Notes: generated by a model from the sequence alone, not told the origin. Shown: positions 43,501 through 52,438, counted from the stretch's first letter. The stretch is 64,000 nt of DNA from Cladocopium goreaui (GCA_947184155.2 CAMXCT020006179.1:282001-346000); one strand, 5' to 3'. Program-made: numbers and translations.

Positions 43501-44918
43501 CGAACATTGCACTTCATGCTTTTCAAAGTGTTGGCTTACCGCCAAGCATTTGCCAAATGCTTCAGAATGTGTGGTGTAATCAGAAGCGTGTTCTTCTTTA
43601 TGCGCGACAGGCGTGTGATGAAGTGCAACCTGTAGGTACTTCCATCCCACAAGGTGACGGTTGGAGCATGCTTGCCATTTCACTTGTCCTGAAGTACGCT
43701 GCTAAAGCAGTTCAACAACAGGTGCCGTCAATACAACAGCGGTTGTACGTTGACGACAGAACCCTCGCGGCAACGGACCTTCAGGATGCTCTGATGGCCA
43801 AAGAACTATGGAGGCAGTGGAGTGCACACCTTGGTTTGGTTGAAAATCAGGCTAAAGCCGTTCACTTTCACAAATCCTCTCGTGGTCGTTCTGCTTTCAT
43901 CACTGAAGGGATCCCTGTCCAACAAGTCACAGATCACCCAAAAATCTTAGGAGTTGAATTTCAGGGTAACAGGAGACGTGCTACTAGCACGGCCGAACAT
44001 GACAGAATTGAAAGTGTGGTTAAATGTTTGCATAGAGCCCGGTGGCTCCCCGTGTCTTGGGAAAAGCTGAAAGTGTTTCTGGCCACCGGTCCCTTGGCTA
44101 AAGCAACTTGGGGATGGTTCGCCAGACTCCCCACCAAAGCGGAGTTTAGTCGCCTTCAGGTTGCTATTCAAACTGCACTCAAAGAATTTCCAAGTGCCAG
44201 TGTGCCCTTGCGGCATGTTCTTCGAGGGCATAACCTGCATATGCAGTGTCGAATTTTGCTACATAATTTAGGTGCAGCTTGGCGTCAGGCCAAAAAACGC
44301 GCTTCTATGTGCCCTGGTTCATGGACTTTTTCGGGTTGGTCATACACCATTGACAGCCTCCTTTCTGCGTTTGGCTGGCAGGCTAACGGTGAATGGTCGT
44401 GGACGCACCCTGCGTTGCCTACAATCAGTTTGCGTCGTGCTCACGCATCTTGGCCTGACTGGCCTCAGTTGGGGCACACTGTCAGAGAGTCCTTCAGGCG
44501 ACACATGTACCAGCAATTTGTGTCCTCTGAGCGCAGGGATGCACAGATTGATGCCGCATATGATGAGCAAGTTTGTGCTAGAGCCAGGAAAGCTGCCCAG
44601 GGTAATAAAACACACTTTCAGGTCTTGACCGGTTCCACTTGGTCGCCAGCCGCTCTGGCCAGATCACAGCGGACTCGCATTCCTGTTTGTTTTGCTTGTG
44701 GTGATAACAGTAATGCTCCCACGCTTTCTCATCTAGTGTGGCATTGCCGAGGGTTTGATGCGATCCGGCATGAACTTTGGCCCCATGGAATTCCTGCTGA
44801 TTTCCAGGAACTTGAGCTCAGGTTAGCCTGGCCTGTCAGGCCAGAACGTGCTGAAAGAATACTTCGCTTGCATGCCCACGTCCGTGAGGCAATTTTGGCG
44901 AACAGATATGGTAATTAG
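37548..44918 (+). CDS. LINE polyprotein: OTU-like protease, zinc fingers, 2A-like motif, APE endonuclease, RT
   Basis: 2456 codons from the first ATG; translation may truly start later (about 38.2 kb) since the first 200 residues look non-conserved. Residues about 250-400 are basic, Gln/Lys/Pro-rich and probably bind RNA. About 829-985 forms an OTU-type cysteine protease: CGAKGNCGYLCLA (Cys 840), DGRWIDGLSL and LLKNGHYQLAK (His 973). Cys/His clusters follow at about 1105-1132, 1163-1190 (C2H2) and 1256-1281. GDIEPHPGP at 1326-1334 resembles a 2A peptide. APE endonuclease spans about 1336-1560 (LLQEV, SMYTA, GDHN, CIDYACVN, ADHHVLDF). RT follows: LRPITVL, ALDFSLAFD (Asp 1975), SIPQGDGWS, LYVDD (Asp 2069-2070). 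A C-terminal CFACG ... HLVWHC zinc knuckle ends the protein. The endonuclease nicks target DNA and RT copies element RNA at the nick. The protease might process the polyprotein (inference). Confidence 0.92.
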   Translation: MPRFTRSMLSMFDTSPTTSWTWKSPRFVWATSWLCWPSGGAKGRQGSKYFRKTVSALLTLCSLWLLLCWCANLGAAAQAISLPGQMSNEPFTVPLISNKHCHAPSVSMCWPAAGIRAASQNTWLAAILFLHEYFSFWQVVCNCSVRILRRLLFFVGLLHSPKRVWQARIVQKQRFKQCRRRNLFCGRGKLCYRPASLCIRSKRHWCTFPAQSTSSSAGLNGLFRGGANGSHVTAKRRGETHESALLQGLQALLQQYNTPPPGGPKGKGKQSERNASPDSEASLLKALQRIIARSQKKPGTLLQRLNSLVQSASNGQPFAGKAKKEKKPAVPANPPRNSLEEPPAKRPKLNGKGKGEASQPAAVETTSRTAKGGVKGKSKVEPSKVPPQKRQAQGAPSTTWAQIAGRPPAANPASGSKPDIALLRGAFGPDDICDIGQVRTALEQGQCPKGKIALCFTMKTVEDCLKLCELHKIDGQSRFAVITPTVSGEACPATASVLALPTWKQGKPNVRTFWAFKFGSALPDLPTQRVCQTKVPVAESRLHTFRATLVRSLVSRDVWETWKRNPRHMCASTFVPPTLHSNYGWQEKEVATRSSEPDDVILQGFVRCKDDQKSKVLDHVGDDGLFVDQLASASEPRQAVRWMTREDNEDPKAYLARVSEVAKKMNSAVAHRRGGGNFLGVRLAPGTYEPVTKTWSLTGAPRVWTGQDVVQCLLESCCTSVAILKPPAKNQGWLVKATVKAENALGIVAISADDRQLLLTRVQPKVKRSTKVICNIRPSNSRPTEMEIAPTTRALTQDGRERTPRGEKETIVVKPVEHPSAPHLHNDKYDAVECGAKGNCGYLCLAMALGLERGEDVETLKSSIPARAVTIRHDLYTHMKKHQAEYSDWFSSKVIGTAEQEGGDVPNDWESWLSCTLKDGRWIDGLSLKAASKRYGVCITVVPQSGRDEDVPMRFGQPRSGKAPIFLLLKNGHYQLAKLKAGKQWPQAWLQAEEAAVESAMWRAGGKYSSPCKKSSWRCIGTPASSSSWRPSSTPTSVMPSVRSKIRMSPKIGRASLDTHSWRPDSTPISAKTAHHAETSKRNGCAAQVGFTGPDKFGMYTWLCPECGVVRQKDTIPKLESARRNHCQSCHPNVPWKSFLHRTFIRPAEVSFNLPLQEQDWTCPLCSAALPKQSQRLRHKSVKQHREQAHPKVPMTEWKAALARATFSGKANPRSGPLNRARCQEYRQKVFKTHVLSEIASDFAKAKKHRRKNEIWCLQCMSKLGGYGGGSRVRHEKLTCKQAKKLFQSDVRVRAAWKKLKHKTTVDGKPVALQISQWVRNLVEDGDIEPHPGPRCSLRCLAVNVGSFKGLWTAMRVLLHGDDTPDIVLLQEVSMRNADATSVCNSAFAKGYRFHYVLGHENRQGGHRGVGIWIRHTLPSRPLQSWRHHNGQAVAVLVNGIILISMYTACDGCPELHQDILDWISVHAIQVPWMICGDHNVLPHEHEFFNLLVDAGAVTLVPTDEDGTYMPTRLLGERCIDYACVNRDDLFEFKGLLDEVIADHHVLDFRITREQGHQDRHTAVLRMASTLQRPDFCAKTVWQQKIEDAWNQLSWSPFPHEINQSTVDAVWNEFSSTLEEVLLAVSDEVHQEANPDPQAYVPARHIRVRKNAVNLTRTSCPHGTRRRPDTTFRERKLANVVGKLAQMMRLERKGLQHTREYHILCRKVRNAISLPAGTVEDQYRFVSDQLRQLRNHMEHSRINQWKQRLRDSPKECYRWLKQKHSVIAINLTSERVPNHGVTQTTEDALNLLKQHWRTVWDRHTDVDHSLSELAPYMDILPTISLMPITWVDIARVASKLHGRSASVDGWYGSEVSELPSCVFERVAVLFNFFEEHQMVPDVWTCAKQVHIPKALNGQDSLLQSFPADKLRPITVLSTWWRLWGATRLHSTEIQSWIQQWWPHTSGGGRRGAEIFDILVEVDQFVDEGKYIIALDFSLAFDHLHPNIALHAFQSVGLPPSICQMLQNVWCNQKRVLLYARQACDEVQPVGTSIPQGDGWSMLAISLVLKYAAKAVQQQVPSIQQRLYVDDRTLAATDLQDALMAKELWRQWSAHLGLVENQAKAVHFHKSSRGRSAFITEGIPVQQVTDHPKILGVEFQGNRRRATSTAEHDRIESVVKCLHRARWLPVSWEKLKVFLATGPLAKATWGWFARLPTKAEFSRLQVAIQTALKEFPSASVPLRHVLRGHNLHMQCRILLHNLGAAWRQAKKRASMCPGSWTFSGWSYTIDSLLSAFGWQANGEWSWTHPALPTISLRRAHASWPDWPQLGHTVRESFRRHMYQQFVSSERRDAQIDAAYDEQVCARARKAAQGNKTHFQVLTGSTWSPAALARSQRTRIPVCFACGDNSNAPTLSHLVWHCRGFDAIRHELWPHGIPADFQELELRLAWPVRPERAERILRLHAHVREAILANRYGN
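41526..41549 (+). other. 2A-like ribosome-skipping motif (variant HPGP)
   Basis: Codes DIEPHPGP just before the endonuclease. Canonical 2A is D-x-E-x-N-P-G-P; here His replaces Asn. Its position, between the protease/zinc-finger part and the endonuclease/RT part, is where skipping would separate the two. Whether HPGP skips is unknown. Confidence 0.5.
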
Positions 44919-44937
44919 TTTCTAAGGACCATTTGCA

Positions 44938-44989
44938 GTGTGGCCTTCACGGAGGCGGGCGGCATCTACTTCACGGCTGCCGTCCTCTT
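44938..44989 (+). CDS. Candidate membrane-segment exon next to the LINE 3' end
   Basis: After TTTGCAG an open frame encodes VAFTEAGGIYFTAAVLFKYY, a hydrophobic, possibly membrane-spanning stretch, with a GTACTA donor inside the Lys codon. It begins 20 bp after the LINE stop. If real, the LINE sits at the 3' end of an intron. Host gene unknown. Confidence 0.35.
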
Positions 44990-45736
44990 TAAGTACTACT
45001 ACTGCTGTCCATGTTTGAAATCACCCTGGGGAATTGGCCTCCGGTGTATAGGCGGGAGAACATGAAGGGGTTTATGCAGCATGAGGAAAGACGGTTTATG
45101 ATTATGATACCCCAATCTAGGACTCGTTTTGTGCGGATGGTTCACATTTTGTGGAAGTTTTAGTCATAGATCATTGATGGAGAGGTTTCTTATGGTTTCT
45201 TTTCATGACCGCAAACAGGTTATTATCTGAAAAGGTTTCAGACACTTGGTCGCAGTTCAACAGGTCATCATCAGCACCATTGGGGTTGGATGTCTTGGAT
45301 GTCTTAGCCCGGACGCATGTGTTGCGGTTTTGCCGAGGAATGGTTTATGCTTCTATGTATTCTTCATAAGTTGGTCATTGGCTTTGCAGTCGTTGGAGTG
45401 ATCAATGGCGTTTTTATTCAGGCCCGGTCCAAACTGTGAGATCATGTCAGATCCAGGTGACTGAACATCCTCAAGCACTAATTGCGGTTGAAAAGTGCCA
45501 CTCAGAAAATCCATAAGGTTCCAATAAAGCTGGTGCTGGGCCAGCCTCAGAATGTGCGGTGAGCCAGTGCCAGGAGACATTCAAAGTCGCATCATCAGAC
45601 AATCAGATTATGATGAGGCCAGTTGTTATGGAGACCTGGCATGCTGGGTGGTTTGGCTGTGCAAATGTATTCAACTCTGCCTTGAGTTGAACGAGAAAAT
45701 GTGTGGAGATTGATGCTATGACTTGGAACCCTGCAG
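44990..45736. other. Non-coding stretch, no gene supported
   Basis: Short open frames on both strands lack borders. Nothing else recognised. Confidence 0.4.
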
Positions 45737-46036
45737 GCAGAAAGAAAGATCTTACAAATTGCACGAAATGAAGATGAGACTTGGCCAAACACTGATACCC
45801 ATCAGTACCACTTTGAAGTTGATTTCAGGGTCCTGTGGAACCGAAGTCCATGGACATCAAGGTATGTTCTGCATCATAATTCGCAGCTCCAGCTTTGGAA
45901 GGTCTCAATTTTTCCGGGGGCTTTGGCGTTTCCGGCCACCATGGCCAATCCCAATGTGGCCAGCTTAGGAGACAGCTATTTATGGAAGCTGATACCGATG
46001 GCCCACAACTCAGATTTCTATGGTCAGGAGATCTGA
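45737..46036 (+). CDS. Candidate exon, 99 codons, unidentified
   Basis: After CCTGCAG|G the frame stays open for 99 codons without needing an ATG: ERKILQIARNEDETWPN, HQYHFEVDFRVLWNRSPW, then LWKVSIFPGALAFPATMANP and SLGDSYLWKLIPMAHNSDF before TGA 46034-46036. A strong alternative donor, TCAAG|GTATGT at 45862, would shorten it to 125 nt. Only the first 41 codons are coding in that case. No family recognised. Confidence 0.4.
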   Translation, partial: AERKILQIARNEDETWPNTDTHQYHFEVDFRVLWNRSPWTSRYVLHHNSQLQLWKVSIFPGALAFPATMANPNVASLGDSYLWKLIPMAHNSDFYGQEI

Positions 46037-46777
46037 GGATCACTTCCTGGTGATCATCTGATGGGTGTGTCCGAAAATGGGATGCCCCCATGAAATAGCA
46101 TTTTACATGAGAAGTAGGATGATTAAACATCAAATTTGCGGATACCCCATTTTCAGACAAACCCTATTCACAAAGTGACGTGCATGAGCCACTTTCAATA
46201 CAACAGCAATCTCATGTAGGCCGGCTTCAAAACGGCAACTCGCACTGGGACTCCACCTTTTGGTTTCCAATGTTTCCATCTTTTGGATCCTTTGGGAGCA
46301 TCCAAATACCACACTTGATATTCCCAACCTAATCAGACATAGGATGTAGGAAATGTAAATGTGCAGTTGGGCAGGCGATGGTTTTGTGAACGCAGATGAA
46401 TGGCGAGAACTTGTGGCCTGGCACTTCAGTCGTCCTTTTCAAATGAGAACTGCCCCAGGAGAGGAATCGAGGGTTTGTTGAGCAGCTGGTATATCTGGTT
46501 GCAGAAAGATCAGAAAAATCCATCATGTTCCATCCATTTGGAGGGCAACTCAACCTGCACATGGTGAATTGATCCGATGCTACTCATGTGATCTTTGCAA
46601 ACATGGCCTTGTAAGAAGCCTTGTCAGAGCCACGGGCCCAACTCTATAAGTGTAGTGACATTACAAGCATTATAAATTTTATAAATTATAGGTATTAATT
46701 CAAAGTTGTATTGGAATAGAAATTTGATGGCTATTTCTACCGGTTTTTCCATGGTTTATCGCACTGTCCCATGGCAG
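46037..46777. other. Probable intron, no exon supported
   Basis: AT-rich in its last 150 bases; no coding signal found. Confidence 0.35.
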
Positions 46778-47863
46778 GTTAGCCATCCCGCTGTGCAGTT
46801 ATGGCTTGGCTCAATGGACCTGGATGCTGCTGACGCAGCACGGTCGCAGCTGAGAAAATCATCTAATTTTCAGGGCTTAACATTAAGTAACTATAGTAAT
46901 AGTAATTATGTGTTTAACAACATTTTATATTATATTATATGACTATAATATATGTATAAAATATAATTACATAGTATAGTAACATAACTATATAATATAT
47001 ATTATATATTACATATTACCCAGCTATAGTATCTATAGCATGTATGTTATACTAGAGCTTTACCTGATGTTTTTCGCCAACTCGTTGTTTTTCAACATGG
47101 CTTAGTTGGAGTTGGATAGTCCCCAGGCAGATGGCCTCTACGAGTTGATCCACGACTTGGATCAAGATGGTGATCTCACCATGGATGAGCTCATCAGGCG
47201 CCAGAAATCGATTTTTATTCAACAAATTTATGGTTGGTGGTTAAGGGTGGTTAATGGTGGTTAATGGTGGTTAATGGTGGTTAATATACCTGACCATTAT
47301 TCATCATCGGCATGGATTTCTGAATATCATCAGGCATCAGCTCAACAAATATGATGAACCAATTGATTGATATTCCTTTCACGGATTTATGATTGATATT
47401 ATATAATATGAAAGAATGATAGATATCAACGATACCAGCAGCTTGTGAGTCTAGAGCGGCCTGTGGATTGTTTTTTGCTTTCGCCATTTTCCAATGGTTT
47501 TCCGCTCCGCAGGGGCGTCGCACGGCTCAAGGGCACAGCGAGAAGCTATGACTTGCAGATGCTACTCCGACAGGTGCGCTTGATGATGCGATGATTTTTT
47601 TGGGGCCAACGGTGGGATATAGTGAGTTACTGGGATTTGAAATTTAAAAAACATAAAATGGAATAATATGGAATAATCCATACCACTTGCGAGCATTCAA
47701 GAACTCAGATCCAAATCTGAAAGTGACAGGTCATCCCGGTCATCCTGCAAGGGTCTGCATATCCCAGGTGCTGGCTCTGACGGAGTCCGTGGACAAGTTG
47801 AAGAGAAGTGTGGATCGAAGGTCACGGGCGAACAGAGTGTCAGACCAGGAGAACACACCATGA
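46778..47863 (+). CDS. Ion-channel-like protein, C-terminal EF-hand region, four exons
   Basis: Four exons join in phase. Exon 1 is 46778-46834 (AG|G to a GC donor; HPAVQLWLGSMDLDAAD). Exon 2 is 47127-47197 (CCAG|G to CAG|GC) with a perfect EF-hand loop DLDQDGDLTMDE (Asp 1, 3, 5; Gly 6; Glu 12). Exon 3 is 47513-47573 (CGCAG|G to CAG|GTGCGC; GVARLKGTARSYDLQMLL). Exon 4 is 47768-47863 (CCCAG|G to TGA; VLALTESVDKLKRSVDRR, a short coiled coil). The EF-hand followed by RLKG-AR-D is what I recall downstream of the pore in dinoflagellate voltage-gated cation channels. The role would be calcium sensing at the cytoplasmic tail. Upstream channel exons were not found; the LINE and other DNA may separate them. 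Confidence 0.65.
47228..47285 (+). repeat. 10-bp repeat TGGTTAATGG inside an intron
   Basis: GGTGGTTAAT repeated about five times within the EF-hand gene intron 2. Confidence 0.9.
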
Positions 47864-49743
47864 AAACACGCATGCTGCGTGAAACGGGCGCTTGTTCCAT
47901 GTGGCTGTGATCTACCCCTATTGTGTGGGATACCATGTATCCAAATGTATTCAATAATATGGAGGGGTTACCATGGATCATTGCAATCCAGTTTCGGAAA
48001 TATTACCAACCAACCAGCATTTCAATGTTCAAGATATTGGGGATTATCACAGTGCATCATGGGAACTACCAACCAACCAGCATTTCAAGGGACGACTGGT
48101 TTTTAACAAATATTTTGATCACTTCTCAAATTTAGCTTTTTTCCGGCATGACCAGGATGAGATTGAGCTCAACGATACTTCCGATAGGGAGGCGAAGGAC
48201 GTGTAGCTTAGCTGAATCTCAAAAGCCTTCAGGGCTTCCGTCTATAGGAGCCTGACGAGGGGGTACGTATAGATATCCTAAGTGGCCGCGCATGCAAAAC
48301 ATATATAATTAAAACTCATATGAAGCATACACATTTACCTTGGTGGAACGTATGTGATGCGTATGTGAAGCGTGTGTGTGCGGCGCAAGTGAAAACATAT
48401 GTGAGCCGTATGCGAAACATATGTGAAACATATCCGAAACACATATGACACATATTGACACATTAACGTATTTTGCGACTGGATTGCGTTGCGCTTATGT
48501 TTTACTTATGTAGAATTACGTTGGCGAATTTATGTGGCTTTTTATGCCGGAAGAAAAATAAGACCTTATGTTGTGCAAATCACGCAAAATAATGCCGTAT
48601 GTTGGAACGCACATAAAAATAAATAAATGGAAACATAAACAAAACGCAAACGAGAACGCAAACATACGCAAACACATTTTGTAACGTTTGTGTTTGTACA
48701 TGTATGTGGTTTTTGTGTTTGTACGTCGGGGAAAAGATACTGTAAGACCTTATTGTGGGCAAATAAGACCTTATTTTATCCCTTACGTTACAAGAAACGT
48801 AAACATAAACATAAAGAACACAGCTGGTAGCCGCAATTTCTGGATATGTCGGGAATATGTGTTTTGTTTGCGTATTTGAAGCCGTTTATGTATGCGTATG
48901 CGCAGGCCAGTCCACGGGCTCTATAGTGAAAGCCTTTGAGACCCTGCTAACGTATAGCCCACTTTTTTTGAAAGGAGCTGCCTGGCGGCGCTGATGAAAG
49001 GGGTTCTGTCGGTGGTGGAGCTGGAGACAACCCGTTGCATATGGATTGTATGAGATGGGGATGAGTCAAGATTAATGATTCGTAATTACCACAATTGGAT
49101 TGCTACCATTTTTGATGTTTCCGTTGCTACATTTTGAAGTCTCCAGCTTTCCAACATCTTCGCTGGCCCCCCACAGTGTTTCACCGTCGTCGCTCCGAAA
49201 GGGCTCTTCCAGGCACTCACAAACGTGACTGCAACCTCAGCATGGCCGAAGAAAAATGTCAGGTGGCTTTCCGGAATTGGTAGAGATTTCGCCATCAGTT
49301 TCCCCACAGCAATTTCAAAAAAATATCCGTGTTCCACAATGGTCTGCCCTCAATTGTGCAGAAGCACCAAAAAATGAAAGGCAATGTTTTCCATGTGCAT
49401 CATAAATCAGACACTCCTGGAAAAGCAACAGCCGCACCATGCAGAGGTGGAAAGAGTATCCGCATGACCTAAACTGGCCGTGAAGATTTTCCAAGTGGTA
49501 TCGAATGAAGAGACAAGGTTTCACCTCAGGCTTTGCATTTGCAAACCTCCAAACAAGATCAAACAAGCACAACAGCAAAAAAAAGCGGAAAGGAATATTG
49601 CCTACTTGGGGTGGCGACCTGCTGGTCAAATGGGTCACAGCAGATGTAAACATGCTGATGTCAGATTCCAACGTTGGGCCACTGTAGGCTCTTCCCTTCG
49701 GTTTTCGGTGTGTCCAAAAACGGTGAATATCAGATGATATCAG
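47864..49743. other. Non-coding stretch with degenerate repeats
   Basis: At 48290-48480 a run of related ACATATGTGAAAC/CGTATGTGAAG blocks. At 48550-48780 AATAAGACCTTAT occurs three to four times. An open frame on each strand covers 49090-49340 with protein-like composition, but I cannot tell which, if either, is real. ACCAACCAGCATTTCAA is repeated near 48005 and 48070. Confidence 0.45.
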
Positions 49744-49914
49744 GATGCCTCAAGGGGAAACCACACGCAGCCCTGAGGATCGAGAATGGCGCTCAGGTGT
49801 TGGTGCTTCAGTCCGAGGATACCCTCTCAGCACCTTGGTGAGAACACAGAACTGTGGCAGGATGTGCCCATGGGGCTTGCTGTTGCAACATGCCGCTAAG
49901 GAGCCGGACAAGAA
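49744..49914 (+). pseudogene. Coding-like sequence with an apparent frame break, unidentified
   Basis: After ATATCAG|G one frame encodes GCLKGKPHAALRIENGAQVL and VLQSEDTLSAP, ending at a good donor CTTG|GTGAGA (49838). A second frame from about 49828 continues with HLGENTELWQDVPMGLAVATC before TAA 49912-49914. The two would fuse smoothly if one base were removed near 49830, so this may be a pseudogene with a one-base insertion. Alternatively the first stretch is a true exon ending at 49837. No family recognised. Confidence 0.35.
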
Positions 49915-50254
49915 CGACTCTTGGCAATGTTGGTTATGAAAGGCCCAGGATGATTCCTTTTCTGTACTGTACTCTTTGGACCTTCCTCTCAAAAATTTCC
50001 TCAGGACCTCATCCAATTGGGTGCCTCGGCGATAAGTTTTTGCAATCGCACTGGAATTTGGCATGACCTGGCAAGATCAGACATCAGACTTCAATTTGAG
50101 CAGTGATCAACATCGTGTTTGATTCATTTTGATTCACACTTATTATAGCATATAATTAATCATAATCATGTTACATCATGTTACTAATTGGGCTTCGTAG
50201 TTAAATGAGTTATTTGGCTTTGTCATCAACCAGTACAACCAGTATCCAGCTGGG

Positions 50255-50443
50255 TTGACTGCTTGTATCCAAGGTACGTGGATTGAGGTCGATCCGCGCC
50301 TTGGTGCCGGCGTTTTGGCCTGGGAGTTCTTCAACAAAGGCGATCCGGTGCCGTTGCTCCTGCGGGCCATCGAAGATAGTTACCTGGGACGCAACGTCTT
50401 CAAAGACGGCAAGGCGCCCTGTGCTGCTTGGCGGTTGCGGTGA
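50255..50443 (+). CDS. DHH-family phosphohydrolase-like exon (partial)
   Basis: The open frame contains GAGVLAWEFFNKGDPVPLLL followed by RAIEDSYL. DHH/oligoribonuclease-like proteins have a DHH motif, then a block of the form LAWEYF..PVPLLLRYIED. Here DPR occupies the DHH position and the usual RDLWRW after IED is SYLGRN, so the active site would be damaged. The exon may begin at CCAAG|G (50273). It stops at TGA 50441-50443. Could be an exon of a divergent member or a pseudogene fragment. Confidence 0.4.
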   Translation: MTACIQGTWIEVDPRLGAGVLAWEFFNKGDPVPLLLRAIEDSYLGRNVFKDGKAPCAAWRLR

Positions 50444-50734
50444 CTTAACAGGATGGTGATCCGCAACGACCAGCTAAACCCAGCTAATGAATGTAAGCTG
50501 TATTTATGTATGTTAGTATATATGGTATTATACTTATATTTCTTGCTATACATATACATAGACATGAGTATATTCATACTCATGTCACGAAAGTTTGCTA
50601 GCTGAAGTTGCTCTTGCTTTAGCAAGGAATAGGCAGGCACCAGGACCGTAGGAAACCCTGAAACTTTCAAGTTAGACCCCTCCGTCCCCCCCAAGGCCCC
50701 CCCCAGAGGAGATTTCCGGCTGCTACAGGGGCAT

Positions 50735-51033
50735 CATCCTCATGTTTATCCTCATCCTCATCCTCATCATCCTCATCATCCTCATCATCCTCATCATCCT
50801 CATCATCATCATCATCCTCATCATCCTCATCATCCTCATCATCATCATCATCATCATCCTCATCATCATCATCATCCTCATCATCATCATCCTCATCCTC
50901 ATCCACATCCTCATCCTCATCCTCATCATCATCATCATCCTCCTCATCCTCATCATCATCATCATCATCATCATCCTCATCATCCTCATCATCCTCATCC
51001 TCATCCTCATCATCCTCATCCTCATCCTCATCC

Positions 51034-51064
<31 letters not shown>

Positions 51065-51115
51065 CATCCTCATCCTCATCCTCATCATCCTCTTCGTCCT
51101 CAGCGTCCTCATCCC
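50735..51115. repeat. ATC/CTC trinucleotide-hexanucleotide microsatellite block 1
   Basis: Continuous TCATCC/TCATCA units. Minus strand reads as poly-Asp/Glu or Met-Arg; plus strand as Ile-Leu. These long open frames are artefacts. Confidence 0.97.
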
Positions 51116-51261
51116 CTGGTCCCGCCGGGCCATTGGTTTCCTGCAGGTATAGGGTCGTCCTCTTCAGTATTTCATCTTCAGGACATCATGTTCAGTAAAT
51201 CAACCCTCAAGTATAAAATCGTCATCGGAAACTTGCCAGCTTCCAAATTATCCTGATTATT

Positions 51262-51482
51262 TTCCTCCTCCTCCTCGTCATCATCACCATCATCATCATC
51301 ATCATCATCCTCCTCCTCATCATCAGCCCCGTCATTATCGTCATTATCATCATCATTATCATCATCATCATCATCATCACCATCACTATCACCATCACTA
51401 TCATCACCATCACCATCACCATCATCACCATCATCACCGTCATCACCGTCATCACCATTATCGCCATCATCCCCATCATCCC

Positions 51483-51524
<42 letters not shown>

Positions 51525-51590
51525 CATCCTCATCCTCATCCTCATCCTCATCATGCATCCCCATTTGCATCCGCATCCTCATCATACCTA
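51262..51590. repeat. ATC/ACC microsatellite block 2
   Basis: Same type as block 1, with more ATCACC and ATCATT variants. Confidence 0.97.
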
Positions 51591-51657
51591 CAGACACAAT
51601 TACATACATTACATTACTTTACATTACATCACATCACATCAGATTACATACTTACAG

Positions 51658-51753
<96 letters not shown>

Positions 51754-51775
51754 ACAGACAGACAGACAGACATAT
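51658..51775. repeat. Compound microsatellite (AC, AG, ACAG, AGGC)
   Basis: Perfect CACACA, GAGAGA, CAGACAGA and GGCAGGCA runs in series. Confidence 0.98.
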
Positions 51776-51943
51776 GTTTCATTGTCTTGAACATCTTTTG
51801 TGTGCATACTGCAGATTTGGGCTTCCATGTGTTTTCTATTTATTATCTTGCGTTTCTTTTGCTTACAAAACCTGGCGAGAGACGACTATTGCATTGGTGG
51901 GTTTTCGCTACCTGGTTCCAATAGATATTGCAACCCTACAACA

Positions 51944-52150
51944 GCCCTGCTCATCATGATCATCATCCTCATGTTCGTCCTCATTCTCATCCTCAGCATC
52001 CTCAGAATCCTCATCATCATTCTTCATCATCATCATCCTCATCATCCCCATCCTCATCATCCTCCTTATCCTCATCATCCTCTTCGTCCTCATCATCGTC
52101 CTCATCAACTCATTCCTGTTACCATCACTTTCGTCATCATCAGTTTCCTT
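51944..52150. repeat. ATC/CTC microsatellite block 3
   Basis: More interrupted than blocks 1 and 2, with CATCCTCATC and TTCGTCCTC variants. Confidence 0.9.
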
Positions 52151-52438
52151 CATTTGTTCTGGTCAGCAACCTCATCAACATCAAAAGAGTGGCATTGTTT
52201 GTGACTTTCAGCCGTTTGTGACTTGCAGCAACTCCAAAAAACCACGTGAGACCGTTGCTGCATTCCGACTTCACCTTGCTGTTCCCCCTTTGCGATTACC
52301 ACCCTACCCCAGCCTTGCTAGCTTTCCTCCCCCCCTGGCCTCAAGTCTATGTCTAGATATTTATATATATATATAGATTAATTTGATTAATTAATTACGT
52401 TGAATATTTTCTCTTACCTCACCCATACCTGATGGGAG

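Larger units (their letters stand above)
37524..44937 (+). mobile_element. Non-LTR retrotransposon (LINE) with APE endonuclease
   Basis: The element is recognised by one uninterrupted ORF with endonuclease followed by reverse transcriptase. Its ends are not fixed: the open frame begins at 37524 and the stop is at 44916-44918. There is no poly(A) or simple-repeat tail, and a splice-acceptor-like sequence occurs only 19 bp past the stop, so the 3' UTR is either nearly absent or the exon-like sequence belongs to the element. The long intact frame suggests a young, possibly active copy. Clade not assigned. Confidence 0.85.

Noticed and set aside
46691-47045. Possible promoter or origin in AT-rich DNA
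   Set aside because: AT richness alone is common in these introns; no specific motif seen.
49086-49340. Open frames on both strands with plausible composition
   Set aside because: Could not tell the true strand and no splice borders decide it.
50667-51609. Poly-Asp/Glu and poly-Ile/Leu frames
   Set aside because: Translations of ATC/CTC microsatellites in different frames.
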